Shown here one piece after another: positions 54,596-61,711 of a DNA stretch of 64,000 nucleotides. The DNA comes from JANRKN01 sp033763435 (lineage in GTDB: Bacteria > Planctomycetota > Phycisphaerae > Phycisphaerales > UBA1924). The notes under the pieces were generated by a model. It saw only the letters and a list, made by a program, of their open reading frames with translations, was not told the origin of the DNA and searched no databases. Location of the stretch: contig JANRKN010000037.1 of assembly GCA_033763435.1 (NCBI GenBank), positions 5,959-69,958 of the forward strand, in the 5' to 3' direction. Each line of letters starts with the position of its first letter. The stretch's first letter is position 1. The position numbers were made by a program, and so were the translations under genes.

Positions 54596-56314
54596 ATGCT
54601 CCCGCTCGCATTGGTGGCACAACGGTTCCGGGGTTCGGAGACTTCAGGCGTGACACATCGTTCTGGCTTCAAGAGTGTGCGGGCCCGCCTGGGCGCGCTG
54701 GTGGCAATCCCGGTCCTCGGCTTGGCCCTCTTTGCCGGCCTCTCGTACCACACCCTCCGCGAGGTCAAGATCGGCGGCGAGGCCTACGCACGCATCGACG
54801 AGAGCAAGACGCTGCTCGCCGACGTTCTTCCCCCGCCCTGTTACATCGTCGAATCCTTCCTCACCGCGCACCGTCTGGGCGATGAGCCCGACAGCGCCGC
54901 GCTGATGCAACATCTTGACAAGCTCCGCGGCGAGTTCAACGACCGCATGGCCTTCTGGTCCGAGCGCGCCACCGCCCCCGGCGCGCGCCGCTCGCTCACG
55001 CAGGCCCCCGCCGAAACCGCCCGCGAGTTCTACCGCGCCATCGACGCCGAGTTCCTCCCGGCCCTCCGGGCGGGCAAGGCCGAGCGCGCCCGCGACGTGC
55101 TGAACAACACGCTCACCCCGATCTACGAGCGCCATCGCGCCGCCATCGAACAGGTCGTGAACCTCGCGACCACCGAGGCCCAAACCGATGAGCAGACCGC
55201 CGCCCAGCTCGTCGCCTCGCGCAGCCTCTGGCTGCTGGCCGTGGGAGCGATCACCGCGGGCGTCACGATCGCCGTGGGCCTAGGCATGAGCCTGAGCATC
55301 ACCCGAGGTCTGGGCCGCATCCTCGCCGGCATGCGCGAGGTCGCCGAGGGCGATGCCGACCTGCGCAAGCGCGTCGACGTCGGCGAACAGAGCTCCGAGC
55401 TCGCCGAACTCGCCACCTGCTTCAACACGTTCGCCTCGCGCCTCAACGCCCTCATGCTCCAGATGCGCGGCATGACCTCCAGCGTGCGCGAAGGCACCGA
55501 GACCATCTCCGCCTCCAGCGAAGAAACAAGCCGCTCCATGATGCTCCAGGCCCAGACCGTCGCGAGCATCTCCGACGAACTCAAGAGCCTCGCGCAGTTC
55601 GCGGGCGAGGTCGCCTCCGAGGCTGGCGCGCTCGAAAAGGTCTCGGGCGACGCGGGCAAGGTCGCCGAAGACGGCGCCAAGGTCGTCAGCGAAACCATCG
55701 AGAGCATGAAGCGCATCGAGCAGGCCGTCGGCTCGGGCTCCCAGAGCGTCCGCTCGCTGGGCTCGCGTTCGGAACAGATCGGCAAGGTGATCCAGGTCAT
55801 CGGCGACATCGCCGACCAGACCAACCTGCTCGCGCTCAACGCCGCGATCGAGGCCGCCCGCGCGGGCGAGCACGGCCGGGGCTTTGCCGTCGTCGCCGAC
55901 GAGGTCCGCAAGCTCGCCGAACGCACCGCGACCGCGACGAAGGAAGTCACCGACGTCATCGGGCAGATCCAGCAGGAAACCCGCGACGCCGTGACGCGCA
56001 TCGATCAGGGCGCCGAGCAGGTCCGCGCGGGCGTGGGCCTCGCGGCGCGCGCCAGCGAAGGCCTCACCCGCATCGTCGAGAGCGTCCGCCAGACCCGCTC
56101 CATGGTCGAGCGCATCGCCTCGACCGCGCAGCGTCAGGCCGACCTCGGCCAGCAGCTCCGCGGCCATGTCGGCTCGGTCTCGGCCTCCGCCGACGAGGTC
56201 GGTCGCGCCAACGACGCCACCAGCCGCGCCGCCGTCGATCTCGCCCAGCGCGCCGACGAACTGCACGAGGTCGTCTCGCGCTTCAGGCTGGATGAGACTC
56301 AGAAGCCGTCATAA
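54596..56314 (+). CDS. Methyl-accepting chemotaxis protein
   Basis: 572 residues from the ATG at 54596; a GTG at 54590 in the same frame is possible. First membrane helix (ALVAIPVLGLALFAGLSYHTL), a periplasmic four-helix sensor of about 150 residues (HRLGDEPDSAALMQHLDKLRGEFNDRM), second helix (LWLLAVGAITAGVTIAVGLGMSL), a HAMP linker (ITRGLGRILAGMREVAEGDADLRKRV) and a long cytoplasmic helical hairpin with the conserved tip IGDIADQTNLLALNAAIEAARAGEHGRGFAVVADEVRKLAERT. It binds CheA and CheW at the tip to pass ligand binding to the flagellar or pilus motor. No CheA or CheW gene lies in the window, so it is an orphan receptor. The ligand is not predictable. Confidence 0.95.
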   Translation: MLPLALVAQRFRGSETSGVTHRSGFKSVRARLGALVAIPVLGLALFAGLSYHTLREVKIGGEAYARIDESKTLLADVLPPPCYIVESFLTAHRLGDEPDSAALMQHLDKLRGEFNDRMAFWSERATAPGARRSLTQAPAETAREFYRAIDAEFLPALRAGKAERARDVLNNTLTPIYERHRAAIEQVVNLATTEAQTDEQTAAQLVASRSLWLLAVGAITAGVTIAVGLGMSLSITRGLGRILAGMREVAEGDADLRKRVDVGEQSSELAELATCFNTFASRLNALMLQMRGMTSSVREGTETISASSEETSRSMMLQAQTVASISDELKSLAQFAGEVASEAGALEKVSGDAGKVAEDGAKVVSETIESMKRIEQAVGSGSQSVRSLGSRSEQIGKVIQVIGDIADQTNLLALNAAIEAARAGEHGRGFAVVADEVRKLAERTATATKEVTDVIGQIQQETRDAVTRIDQGAEQVRAGVGLAARASEGLTRIVESVRQTRSMVERIASTAQRQADLGQQLRGHVGSVSASADEVGRANDATSRAAVDLAQRADELHEVVSRFRLDETQKPS

Positions 56315-56443
56315 CACAGCGCCAGTGCTTTCCGCCCGCAGCCGGAACCCGGACCGTTCGCAGGCAGTTTGGGGGGGGTAAGGGCCGGTCCAAACAATTG
56401 TCCACACCCGAAATTCCGCTTGCGGCTCGCACTTTCGCTCGGG

Positions 56444-56449
56444 TAATCT
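56444..56449 (+). promoter_or_regulatory. TAATCT -10-like box before the second pseudopilin gene
   Basis: TAATCT is seven bases before the ATG at 56457 and there is no Shine-Dalgarno. Confidence 0.45.
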
Positions 56450-56456
56450 CTGCTCC

Positions 56457-57158
56457 ATGCACGGTGTTTCATCACCACGCATGGTTTGTCGCAGCGCTTC
56501 GCGCCCGGCTTTCACACTCATTGAGCTTGTGATCGTCTTGGGTGTGATCATGATTCTCATCGGCCTGCTCGTGCCCGCCCTCTCGCGGTCGATCGGCTCC
56601 GCCCGCACGACCCGCGGCCTCGCGCACATGCGCCAGATGACCGTCCTCGTCTTCGAGTACGCGAGCGCCCACAAAGAAGTCTTCCCCCTCGACCGCGAGA
56701 AGCGTGCCCTTGACGCGGCCTCGAACTGGTACCGCCCACTCCACGACGTCGGGCTGCTCAGCAACAAGCGTGACGCCGACGCCGACGGCCTGCGCCGATT
56801 CAACCGCGTCAACATCATGCTCACCGAAACCTTCGTCTGCGACCCCGACCTCTACATCCCGGGTCGCACCGTGCCCAGCGAGCAACGCCCAACCTCGGCC
56901 GTGCGCATCTCCGCCGTGACGTATCCATCCGCCAAGGGCGCGATGTGGGCCCCGCTCATCGACGACGGAACCCTCTCCACCTACTGGTGCTGCGTCCCCG
57001 GCTCGCCCCGAGGACCCGTCACCTTCGCCGACCTCTCCGGCTCCATGGAATACTGGGAAGACCTCCTCCCCGGCGGCGATCGCTACAACGAGAACGATAC
57101 CGGCTCCCCCGTCTCCACCACCTGGTACGGCGCCCGCGGACGAGATAAGCAGAAGTAG
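56457..57158 (+). CDS. Prepilin-like protein with an alanine at the cleavage position
   Basis: 233 residues from the ATG at 56457; Met9 is an alternative start. The type IV prepilin motif is RPA-FTLIELVIVLGVIMILIGLLVPALSRS, so Ala18 stands where the prepilin peptidase normally needs Gly; cleavage may still occur but would be slower. The remaining 190 residues contain Ser/Thr and Pro-rich blocks, two Cys (WCC), and a C-terminal WYGARGRDKQK. A paired gene for a secreted protein with a C-terminal anchor follows after 51 bases. Confidence 0.82.
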   Translation: MHGVSSPRMVCRSASRPAFTLIELVIVLGVIMILIGLLVPALSRSIGSARTTRGLAHMRQMTVLVFEYASAHKEVFPLDREKRALDAASNWYRPLHDVGLLSNKRDADADGLRRFNRVNIMLTETFVCDPDLYIPGRTVPSEQRPTSAVRISAVTYPSAKGAMWAPLIDDGTLSTYWCCVPGSPRGPVTFADLSGSMEYWEDLLPGGDRYNENDTGSPVSTTWYGARGRDKQK

Positions 57159-57209
57159 TCCGAGAGTCGTGCTTCGCTGGGTTCCAGAGAGTAAAGGCAT
57201 GACCAACCG

Positions 57210-58142
57210 ATGCGCTTCGTGACGAAGGCTTTGATCCTGTGTGTCTGCGGGGCTCGCGCCTTCTCCCAGGGCGCGGACCTGTCGTGGCTTCGTCCGCTGC
57301 TCCCGACACCGATCTCGGCGCATGTAGTGTTGCGTTCGGAGAAGACGGGGGGCTTGGCGGCCTTCGGTATCGACGAGCGCACGGGCGCTTGGTATCGCTA
57401 TCAGATCGCCGAGATCTCCGGCTTCGATCCGGCGCTGGGCGCGTTCAAGGGCCCGACGCACATGGAGCGCTTCACGGTCGATCCCCAAGGCCGGAAGACC
57501 GACTCTGTGTTTTCCAGAAGCTTGTTCCCGCAGATTCTGCTGCGAACGCTCGTCGATCACCCCCAGTGCGTGACCGAAGCGGCGCATCCGACCGAGTCCG
57601 CACCCGGGCGCATCGTCTTCACCGCGCCCTGGGGCGATCCGCTTCAGTTCGGCAAGTCCAAGGGCCGGCCCACGACATGCGAGATTGAGCTCGATCAGCG
57701 CGGCTTCGTCACGCGCACGCGCACAATGATCCAGGGCAACGACGCGCCGATGACAACGACATTCGAAACCGCCAAAGTACTTGACGGAAACATCCAAGTC
57801 GCACTGACGATCCACGACGGCACGCGCTCGGACAACCGAACGGTGCTCGACTCCGCCGAACTCGCCCCGGCAGGCGCACCCTGGACGGCCAAGTACATGG
57901 CCTCGCGTGCTCATCAGCTCCGCCTCCGCGACCCCAATGCCAAGAACTTTCCGCTACCGCCTTCGCCGAGCGCCCCGGTCGTGCCGCCCACCCGGGCCGC
58001 CGAGCCGGGGGATTTGCCGCCCGATCCCGACGAACTTGGCGCCCAGCCCTCTGGGCTGGACCGCGCCGGGCCGATCATCTCGATCGCGGGCGTGGTCGTC
58101 CTCGCTCTCGGCCTCTTCGCGTGGTGGCGTTCGCGGCGATGA
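57210..58142 (+). CDS. Exported protein with C-terminal membrane anchor, unknown function
   Basis: 310 residues from the ATG at 57210. Signal peptide (TKALILCVCGARAFSQGA), a strand-rich region (HVVLRSEKTGGLAAFGIDERTGAWYRYQIAEISG), Pro-rich stretch (LPPSPSAPVVPPTRAAEPGDLPPDP, as character only) and a C-terminal helix IISIAGVVVLALGLFAWWRSRR with an Arg-rich end. The layout resembles proteins sorted and anchored by a C-terminal signal, such as PEP-CTERM or LPXTG-like tails, but no defined motif is present. It may be made with the preceding prepilin-like gene. Confidence 0.72.
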   Translation: MRFVTKALILCVCGARAFSQGADLSWLRPLLPTPISAHVVLRSEKTGGLAAFGIDERTGAWYRYQIAEISGFDPALGAFKGPTHMERFTVDPQGRKTDSVFSRSLFPQILLRTLVDHPQCVTEAAHPTESAPGRIVFTAPWGDPLQFGKSKGRPTTCEIELDQRGFVTRTRTMIQGNDAPMTTTFETAKVLDGNIQVALTIHDGTRSDNRTVLDSAELAPAGAPWTAKYMASRAHQLRLRDPNAKNFPLPPSPSAPVVPPTRAAEPGDLPPDPDELGAQPSGLDRAGPIISIAGVVVLALGLFAWWRSRR

Positions 58143-58157
58143 AGCTCCGCGATCTGC

Positions 58158-58571
58158 TCACCCAACCCTGATCTCACCCGCCGTCACTTTGTCGCGCGTC
58201 GCGTCGAGGAACTCGACCGCGCGGCGAAGGTGCGGGATCACGATCGACCCGCCCACGATCAGCGCGATGTCCAGTGTTTCGAAGATCTGTTCGTCGCTCG
58301 CGCCGCTCTTCACCGCCTGGTCGATGTGATACGCGATGCAGTCATCGCACCGCAGCACCGCCGACGCGACCAGCCCCATCAGCTCCTTGGTGCGAACGTC
58401 CAGCGCCCCGGCCTGATACGCCTGCCCGTCGAGCGTGAAGAATCGCTTGGTCACCAGCGTGCCGCCCATCGGCACCGTGCCGTCGGCGCGCTTGCCGCGC
58501 GCGCCCTCGTCGCCGAGGATCCGGCTGTTCATCTTGCTGCGGAACTCTTGAAACTGCTCGTATCGGCCCAT
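58158..58571 (-). CDS. Carboxymuconolactone decarboxylase / AhpD-like protein
   Basis: 137 residues. CxxC in RCDDCIAYHIDQA (Cys75, Cys78) with His82 is the active site of the AhpD-like branch, which acts as a thiol-disulfide or peroxidase partner rather than as a true decarboxylase. The fold is a small all-helical bundle (GALDVRTKELMGLVASAVL). An Arg/Lys-rich N-terminus is unusual but short. It is the last gene in a run of minus-strand genes beginning with nuoE. TACTGT is five bases before its ATG. Confidence 0.85.
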   Translation of the reverse strand: MGRYEQFQEFRSKMNSRILGDEGARGKRADGTVPMGGTLVTKRFFTLDGQAYQAGALDVRTKELMGLVASAVLRCDDCIAYHIDQAVKSGASDEQIFETLDIALIVGGSIVIPHLRRAVEFLDATRDKVTAGEIRVG

Positions 58572-58576
58572 GCACG

Positions 58577-58582
58577 ACAGTA
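58577..58582 (-). promoter_or_regulatory. TACTGT -10-like box before the AhpD-like gene
   Basis: On the minus strand TACTGT lies five bases before the ATG at 58571. Its position inside the run of genes suggests an internal promoter. Confidence 0.35.
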
Positions 58583-58599
58583 GGGGCCCGCACGCGCGT

Positions 58600-59139
58600 C
58601 TACGGCTTGGGCTCGGGCCCGACCGCGCCCTCAGCCGTCAGCGGCCTCAGCGCCCGCCCGTCCGACCGCGCCAGCGTCAGCCGCGCGCCGGTCGCCCCCG
58701 AAGCCACCACGACATACGGCCCCGGCGCCTCGAGCTCGAACCACAGCGACCCCGTCGCCAGCGCAGGCACCGGATCGATCTGCACCCGCACCACCGGATC
58801 GGGCGCGGCCGAGCCGTCCGCCTCCCGCGGCTTCTTCACCCGATACCCGATCACGCTCCCCGGGTTCACCGCCGCCTGCTTGGTTTCCTCAAACGCCCAC
58901 GCGGGCACGCGCGCGCCCTCCGTCGGCGGAGGCGCCAGCCAGAACCGCACCCGCAGCGTCACGTCCGACTCATTCCGCAACCCCACGATCACCGCCGCCG
59001 CGTCCGCCGAGGCACCCCGGGCCGCGACCTCGCGCGAGTCCTTGGCTGAGTCCCCTCCCGCCGACGAACACCCCGACAACGGCAGGCCCACCACTGGCAC
59101 GCACAGAACCGCCGCATGGAAGCACGCACGGAGCATCAT
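58600..59139 (-). CDS. Lipoprotein of unknown function
   Basis: 179 residues. The N-terminus (HAAVLCVPVVGLPLSGCSSAGG) carries a signal-peptidase II lipobox (LSGC, Cys24). The mature part is beta-rich with an RNESDVTLRVRFWLA pattern, then charged linkers and LWFELEAPGPYVVVASGATGARLTL near the end. It starts three bases after the end of the gene at 59143, a likely operon with it. No family recognised. Confidence 0.7.
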   Translation of the reverse strand: MMLRACFHAAVLCVPVVGLPLSGCSSAGGDSAKDSREVAARGASADAAAVIVGLRNESDVTLRVRFWLAPPPTEGARVPAWAFEETKQAAVNPGSVIGYRVKKPREADGSAAPDPVVRVQIDPVPALATGSLWFELEAPGPYVVVASGATGARLTLARSDGRALRPLTAEGAVGPEPKP

Positions 59140-59142
59140 CGC

Positions 59143-59475
59143 TTACGACGCCCCGCCGCCCGGCGGGTTCGGCCCGCGCGACAAGTCGCCCCTGAACTCC
59201 ACGCCAGCCCCCGGCGGGAGCTGGATCTCATCGACCGTCGTCCGCTTCACGACCACCGGCCCCGCGGGCGTCTGCTCGACGCGCTGATCCGTCGTCGTCC
59301 GCCGAAGCACCGGGCCTCCGGGACTTCCCGCTGAAGGGTGGGGAGGGTGGGGCGGGTGGGGAGCGTTCTGCGGCGCGCGTGAACCCACCGGCGTGGCCGC
59401 GCCGCGTCCGATGTTGTGAATGAACAGTCCCAGCGACCGCATGAGCCCCGGTTTGGAACGCTTGGGCGCGGTCAT
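59143..59475 (-). CDS. Small basic protein of unknown function
   Basis: 110 residues, Pro/Arg/Gly-rich with no signal peptide: KRSKPGLMRSLGLFIHNIGRG, a His/Pro run (HPPHPPHPS), then RRTTTDQRVEQTPAGPVVVKRTTVDEIQLPPG, which is probably a single short beta domain. Twelve bases separate it from nuoE upstream and three from the lipoprotein downstream, so it belongs to that transcript. Function unknown. Confidence 0.6.
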   Translation of the reverse strand: MTAPKRSKPGLMRSLGLFIHNIGRGAATPVGSRAPQNAPHPPHPPHPSAGSPGGPVLRRTTTDQRVEQTPAGPVVVKRTTVDEIQLPPGAGVEFRGDLSRGPNPPGGGAS

Positions 59476-59487
59476 GGCGTCACCGAC

Positions 59488-60057
59488 TCAGTGCCCGCCC
59501 CCGGGCCCGCCGTGATGATGCGCTTCGGGCTGATCGGGCAGCCGGTCGAGCACGCTCGCGATCGACTCGGGCGTGAGGCGCTCGTGGAGCTTCTCGTTCA
59601 CGAGCGCGACCGGCGCGGTGTCGCACGAGCCGAGGCACTCGAGCTCGATGAGCGTGAACTTGCCGTCGTCGGTCGTCTCGCCGACATCGATGCCCAGCTT
59701 GTCCTTCACGGCCTGGGTGATCTTCGCATGGCCGCAGACCTCGCAGGCGATCGACCGGCAGACCTGAATCAGGTACGTGCCCTTGGGCTTCAGCCAGTAT
59801 TCCTCGTAAAACGAGGCCGTGTCGAGCACTTCCGAGGGCTTGAGGCCCAGGAACTCGGCGATCTCGAGCATCGCCTGAGGCGGGATCCAGCCGTAGGCGT
59901 GCTGAATCTCGTGAAGACACGGCAGCAGCGCGCCCATCTTGTTCGCATACCGAGGCAGCACCCGCGCCGACAGGTCCGACTTCATCGCCGCCGTCAGGTA
60001 CGGTTCGCTCCGACGCTCAACCTTCGCGCCGCCCGAGTTCTTCGTGATCCAGGCCAT
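59488..60057 (-). CDS. nuoE: NADH-quinone oxidoreductase subunit E
   Basis: 189 residues from the ATG at 60057, with ggag upstream. It holds the N1a [2Fe-2S] cluster of complex I; the four ligands are Cys100, Cys105, Cys141 and Cys145 (CRSIAC and CLGSC). LPCLHEIQHAYGWIPPQAMLEIAEFL and ASFYEEY are standard NuoE segments. The C-terminus ends in an unusual His/Gly-rich tail (HHHGGPGGGH), possibly metal-binding or a nickel/iron-storage patch. nuoF, which normally follows nuoE, is not present; instead three unrelated genes follow. nuoD is 1.6 kb upstream. Confidence 0.95.
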   Translation of the reverse strand: MAWITKNSGGAKVERRSEPYLTAAMKSDLSARVLPRYANKMGALLPCLHEIQHAYGWIPPQAMLEIAEFLGLKPSEVLDTASFYEEYWLKPKGTYLIQVCRSIACEVCGHAKITQAVKDKLGIDVGETTDDGKFTLIELECLGSCDTAPVALVNEKLHERLTPESIASVLDRLPDQPEAHHHGGPGGGH

Positions 60058-60222
60058 GCTCGCTCCAGGGTCCGATGGTCTGCCGATGGTAGGGGCCGGC
60101 CCCGCCCGGGGAACACCGCCCGAATTCGGTTCGCCCGGGTCGAAGGCCCCCGCCCGGGCCTGTCTGACGGGCGGAGTTCGGTAGACTGATCCCCGCCGAT
60201 TCCCCGACCCCAAGGAGCCCCC

Positions 60223-60564
60223 ATGGAAACCAAGACCACGACGACGACCAGCACCAGCTCGAGCGTGTACCAGAACATGCGGGCGGCCGGGGTCGACTCC
60301 AAGACCGCCGAGCGCGTTGCGGGCAACGTCCAGAACAACTCGCGCAACTCGACGCTGCTGACCGACGACCAGAAAACCCTCGCGGACCTCTCGGCCGTCA
60401 AGCCCCACCAGCTTTCGGACGAGCAGAAGAGCAACCTCCGCGCGAGCGCGTACTCCAGCGGCTCGTCGGTGAACTTTGGCCCGTCGTCGAGCAGCTCGCC
60501 CGGGACGCAGCACTTCGCGCACGAAGCTACGCACGTCGTCCAGCAGCGCGATGCCAAGCTTTGA
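60223..60564 (+). CDS. Mini-protein with a DUF4157 (eCIS-core-like) metallopeptidase signature
   Basis: 113 residues. The ATG at 60223 follows ccaaggagccccc, a good ribosome site. The N-terminus is Thr/Ser-rich and low-complexity (residues 1-14), then a helical stretch with VYQNMRAAGVDSKTAERVAGNVQNN. The C-terminus reads YSSGSSVNFGPSSSSSPGTQHFAHEATHVVQQR with HEATH at 100-104, the ending of DUF4157 domains (consensus ending in a His-Glu-x-x-His-Val-Val-Gln-Gln). DUF4157 is found at extracellular contractile injection system loci and in toxins; normally it is 80 or more residues of a much larger protein, so this is a free-standing short form. It lies on the opposite strand between nuoE and nuoD, with no injection-system genes visible. 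Zinc binding and proteolysis are unproven. Confidence 0.6.
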   Translation: METKTTTTTSTSSSVYQNMRAAGVDSKTAERVAGNVQNNSRNSTLLTDDQKTLADLSAVKPHQLSDEQKSNLRASAYSSGSSVNFGPSSSSSPGTQHFAHEATHVVQQRDAKL

Positions 60565-60569
60565 TTGAG

Positions 60570-60709
60570 TCGCGAGCCTCCGCTCGCGAGGTGATCCAGT
60601 CGCGAGCCTCCGCTCGCGAGGTGATCCAGTCGCGAGCCTCCGCTCGCGAGGTGATCCAGTCGCGAGCCTGCGCTCGCGAGGTAGTCCAGTCGCGAGCCTC
60701 CGCTCGCGA
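60570..60709. repeat. Tandem array of five 30-base units, each a perfect hairpin
   Basis: Starting at 60570, 60600, 60630, 60660 and 60690, each unit begins tcgcgagc-ctcc-gctcgcga (an 8-base-pair stem with a four-base loop, one unit with a c-to-g change) and is joined by a ten-base linker (ggtgatccag and variants). The array starts six bases after the stop of the mini-protein. The exact period of 30 bases gives a ten-codon repeat in all frames. Confidence 0.9.
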
Positions 60710-60726
60710 GGTGGCCCATCAGTTCA

Positions 60727-61653
60727 TCACTTCAGCCCGTCGCGCATCGGCGCCGACGGGCTTTGTCCTTTGCGCGCGGACAAGAGCCACTCGGCCAGTG
60801 AGCTCGCGCGGTACGCATGGTCCCACGAGTTGTGCGCCGCCTCGGGCAGCAGCGTGAGCACCGGCGCGGGCGCGTTGCTCGGGCGCTTGATCCGTCCGCC
60901 TTCGACAAGCTGGATCATCTCGCTCGAGCGCTCGGCGGGGATCACGTCGTCGCGCAGGCCATGGAACGCCCAGATCGGCAGCCTCGCGAGCCCCTCAGCG
61001 TTCGCGCCCGTGTGAAAGCCGCAGATCGGCGCGATCGCCGCGAAGAGGTCCGCGTTGCGCGAGCCGATGAACCACGTGCCGTGCCCGCCCTGCGAGAGGC
61101 CCGTGAGCACGATCCGATCCGCGTCGATGTTCGCGCTCGCCCGCACCTCGCGGATCATCGCGAGCACCGCGGGCTCGAGGTCGCTCCAAGCCGCGTCGAA
61201 CGTGGGCTTCTGAGGCGCGGTGATCACTGCGGGCCAGCGCGCGGGCTCGGCCAGCGCCGCGGGAATGAGGCCCTGCGAACACTGCCGCAGGCCGTCGGTG
61301 CCTGATTCGCCCCGCCCGTGCAGGAACACGACCAGCGGCACGGGCGCGCTCACATCCAGCCCCGGCGGCACAAACACCGCGTACGGCAGCGTGACGCCCC
61401 CCGCAGACACCGAGCGCAGCGTGATCCCGGGCGACATCGACGGCCCTCCTGAACTCGACGCGCTCATGGGCGCCGATCCTGATCTTGGCTTGGACTGAGA
61501 CTTCGTTGCCGCGTCCGACGCCGGGCCCGCGGGCGTCGGTGCTTTGCTGCCCGGGCTTCCGGGCGGCGGGTTCGCAGCGAACAGCCGCAGCAGGCCGACG
61601 AGAATCAGCCCGACGACCAGGATCCGCACGAACGCGAACATGCCCTTGCCCAT
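60727..61653 (-). CDS. Exported alpha/beta-hydrolase, esterase or depolymerase-like
   Basis: 308 residues. One N-terminal membrane helix (FAFVRILVVGLILVGLLRLFA), a Ser/Pro/Ala-rich linker (about 30-75), then an alpha/beta hydrolase core: PLVVFLHGRGESGTDG (oxyanion region), the nucleophile Ser187 in GLSQGG, a likely Asp in HGLRDDVIP and a catalytic His in HNSWDH. It resembles PHB-depolymerase/feruloyl-esterase-like enzymes that cut ester bonds outside the cytoplasm. The substrate is unknown. It ends in Lys/Ser-rich residues; the stop is about 17 bases from the hairpin array. It lies downstream of nuoD on the same strand. Confidence 0.83.
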   Translation of the reverse strand: MGKGMFAFVRILVVGLILVGLLRLFAANPPPGSPGSKAPTPAGPASDAATKSQSKPRSGSAPMSASSSGGPSMSPGITLRSVSAGGVTLPYAVFVPPGLDVSAPVPLVVFLHGRGESGTDGLRQCSQGLIPAALAEPARWPAVITAPQKPTFDAAWSDLEPAVLAMIREVRASANIDADRIVLTGLSQGGHGTWFIGSRNADLFAAIAPICGFHTGANAEGLARLPIWAFHGLRDDVIPAERSSEMIQLVEGGRIKRPSNAPAPVLTLLPEAAHNSWDHAYRASSLAEWLLSARKGQSPSAPMRDGLK

Positions 61654-61711
61654 CGGCGGCTCCCCATCGGCCTCGCTCGCCGGCCTTCAGCTCCTGTGCC
61701 GACGTTCTCGA

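Noticed and set aside
60570..60709. CRISPR array
   Set aside because: The linkers are almost identical rather than variable spacers, the unit is only 30 bases in total and no cas genes are present.
60734..60770. Hairpin followed by T-rich sequence downstream of the repeat array
   Set aside because: It lies inside the 3' end of the esterase coding region, so it was not listed as a terminator although it may act on the plus strand.
60561..60857. Open frame with a ten-residue repeat (ESRASAREVI-like) across the hairpin array
   Set aside because: The 30-base period keeps all frames open, the start would be TTG with no ribosome site, and a palindromic array explains the periodicity better than coding.
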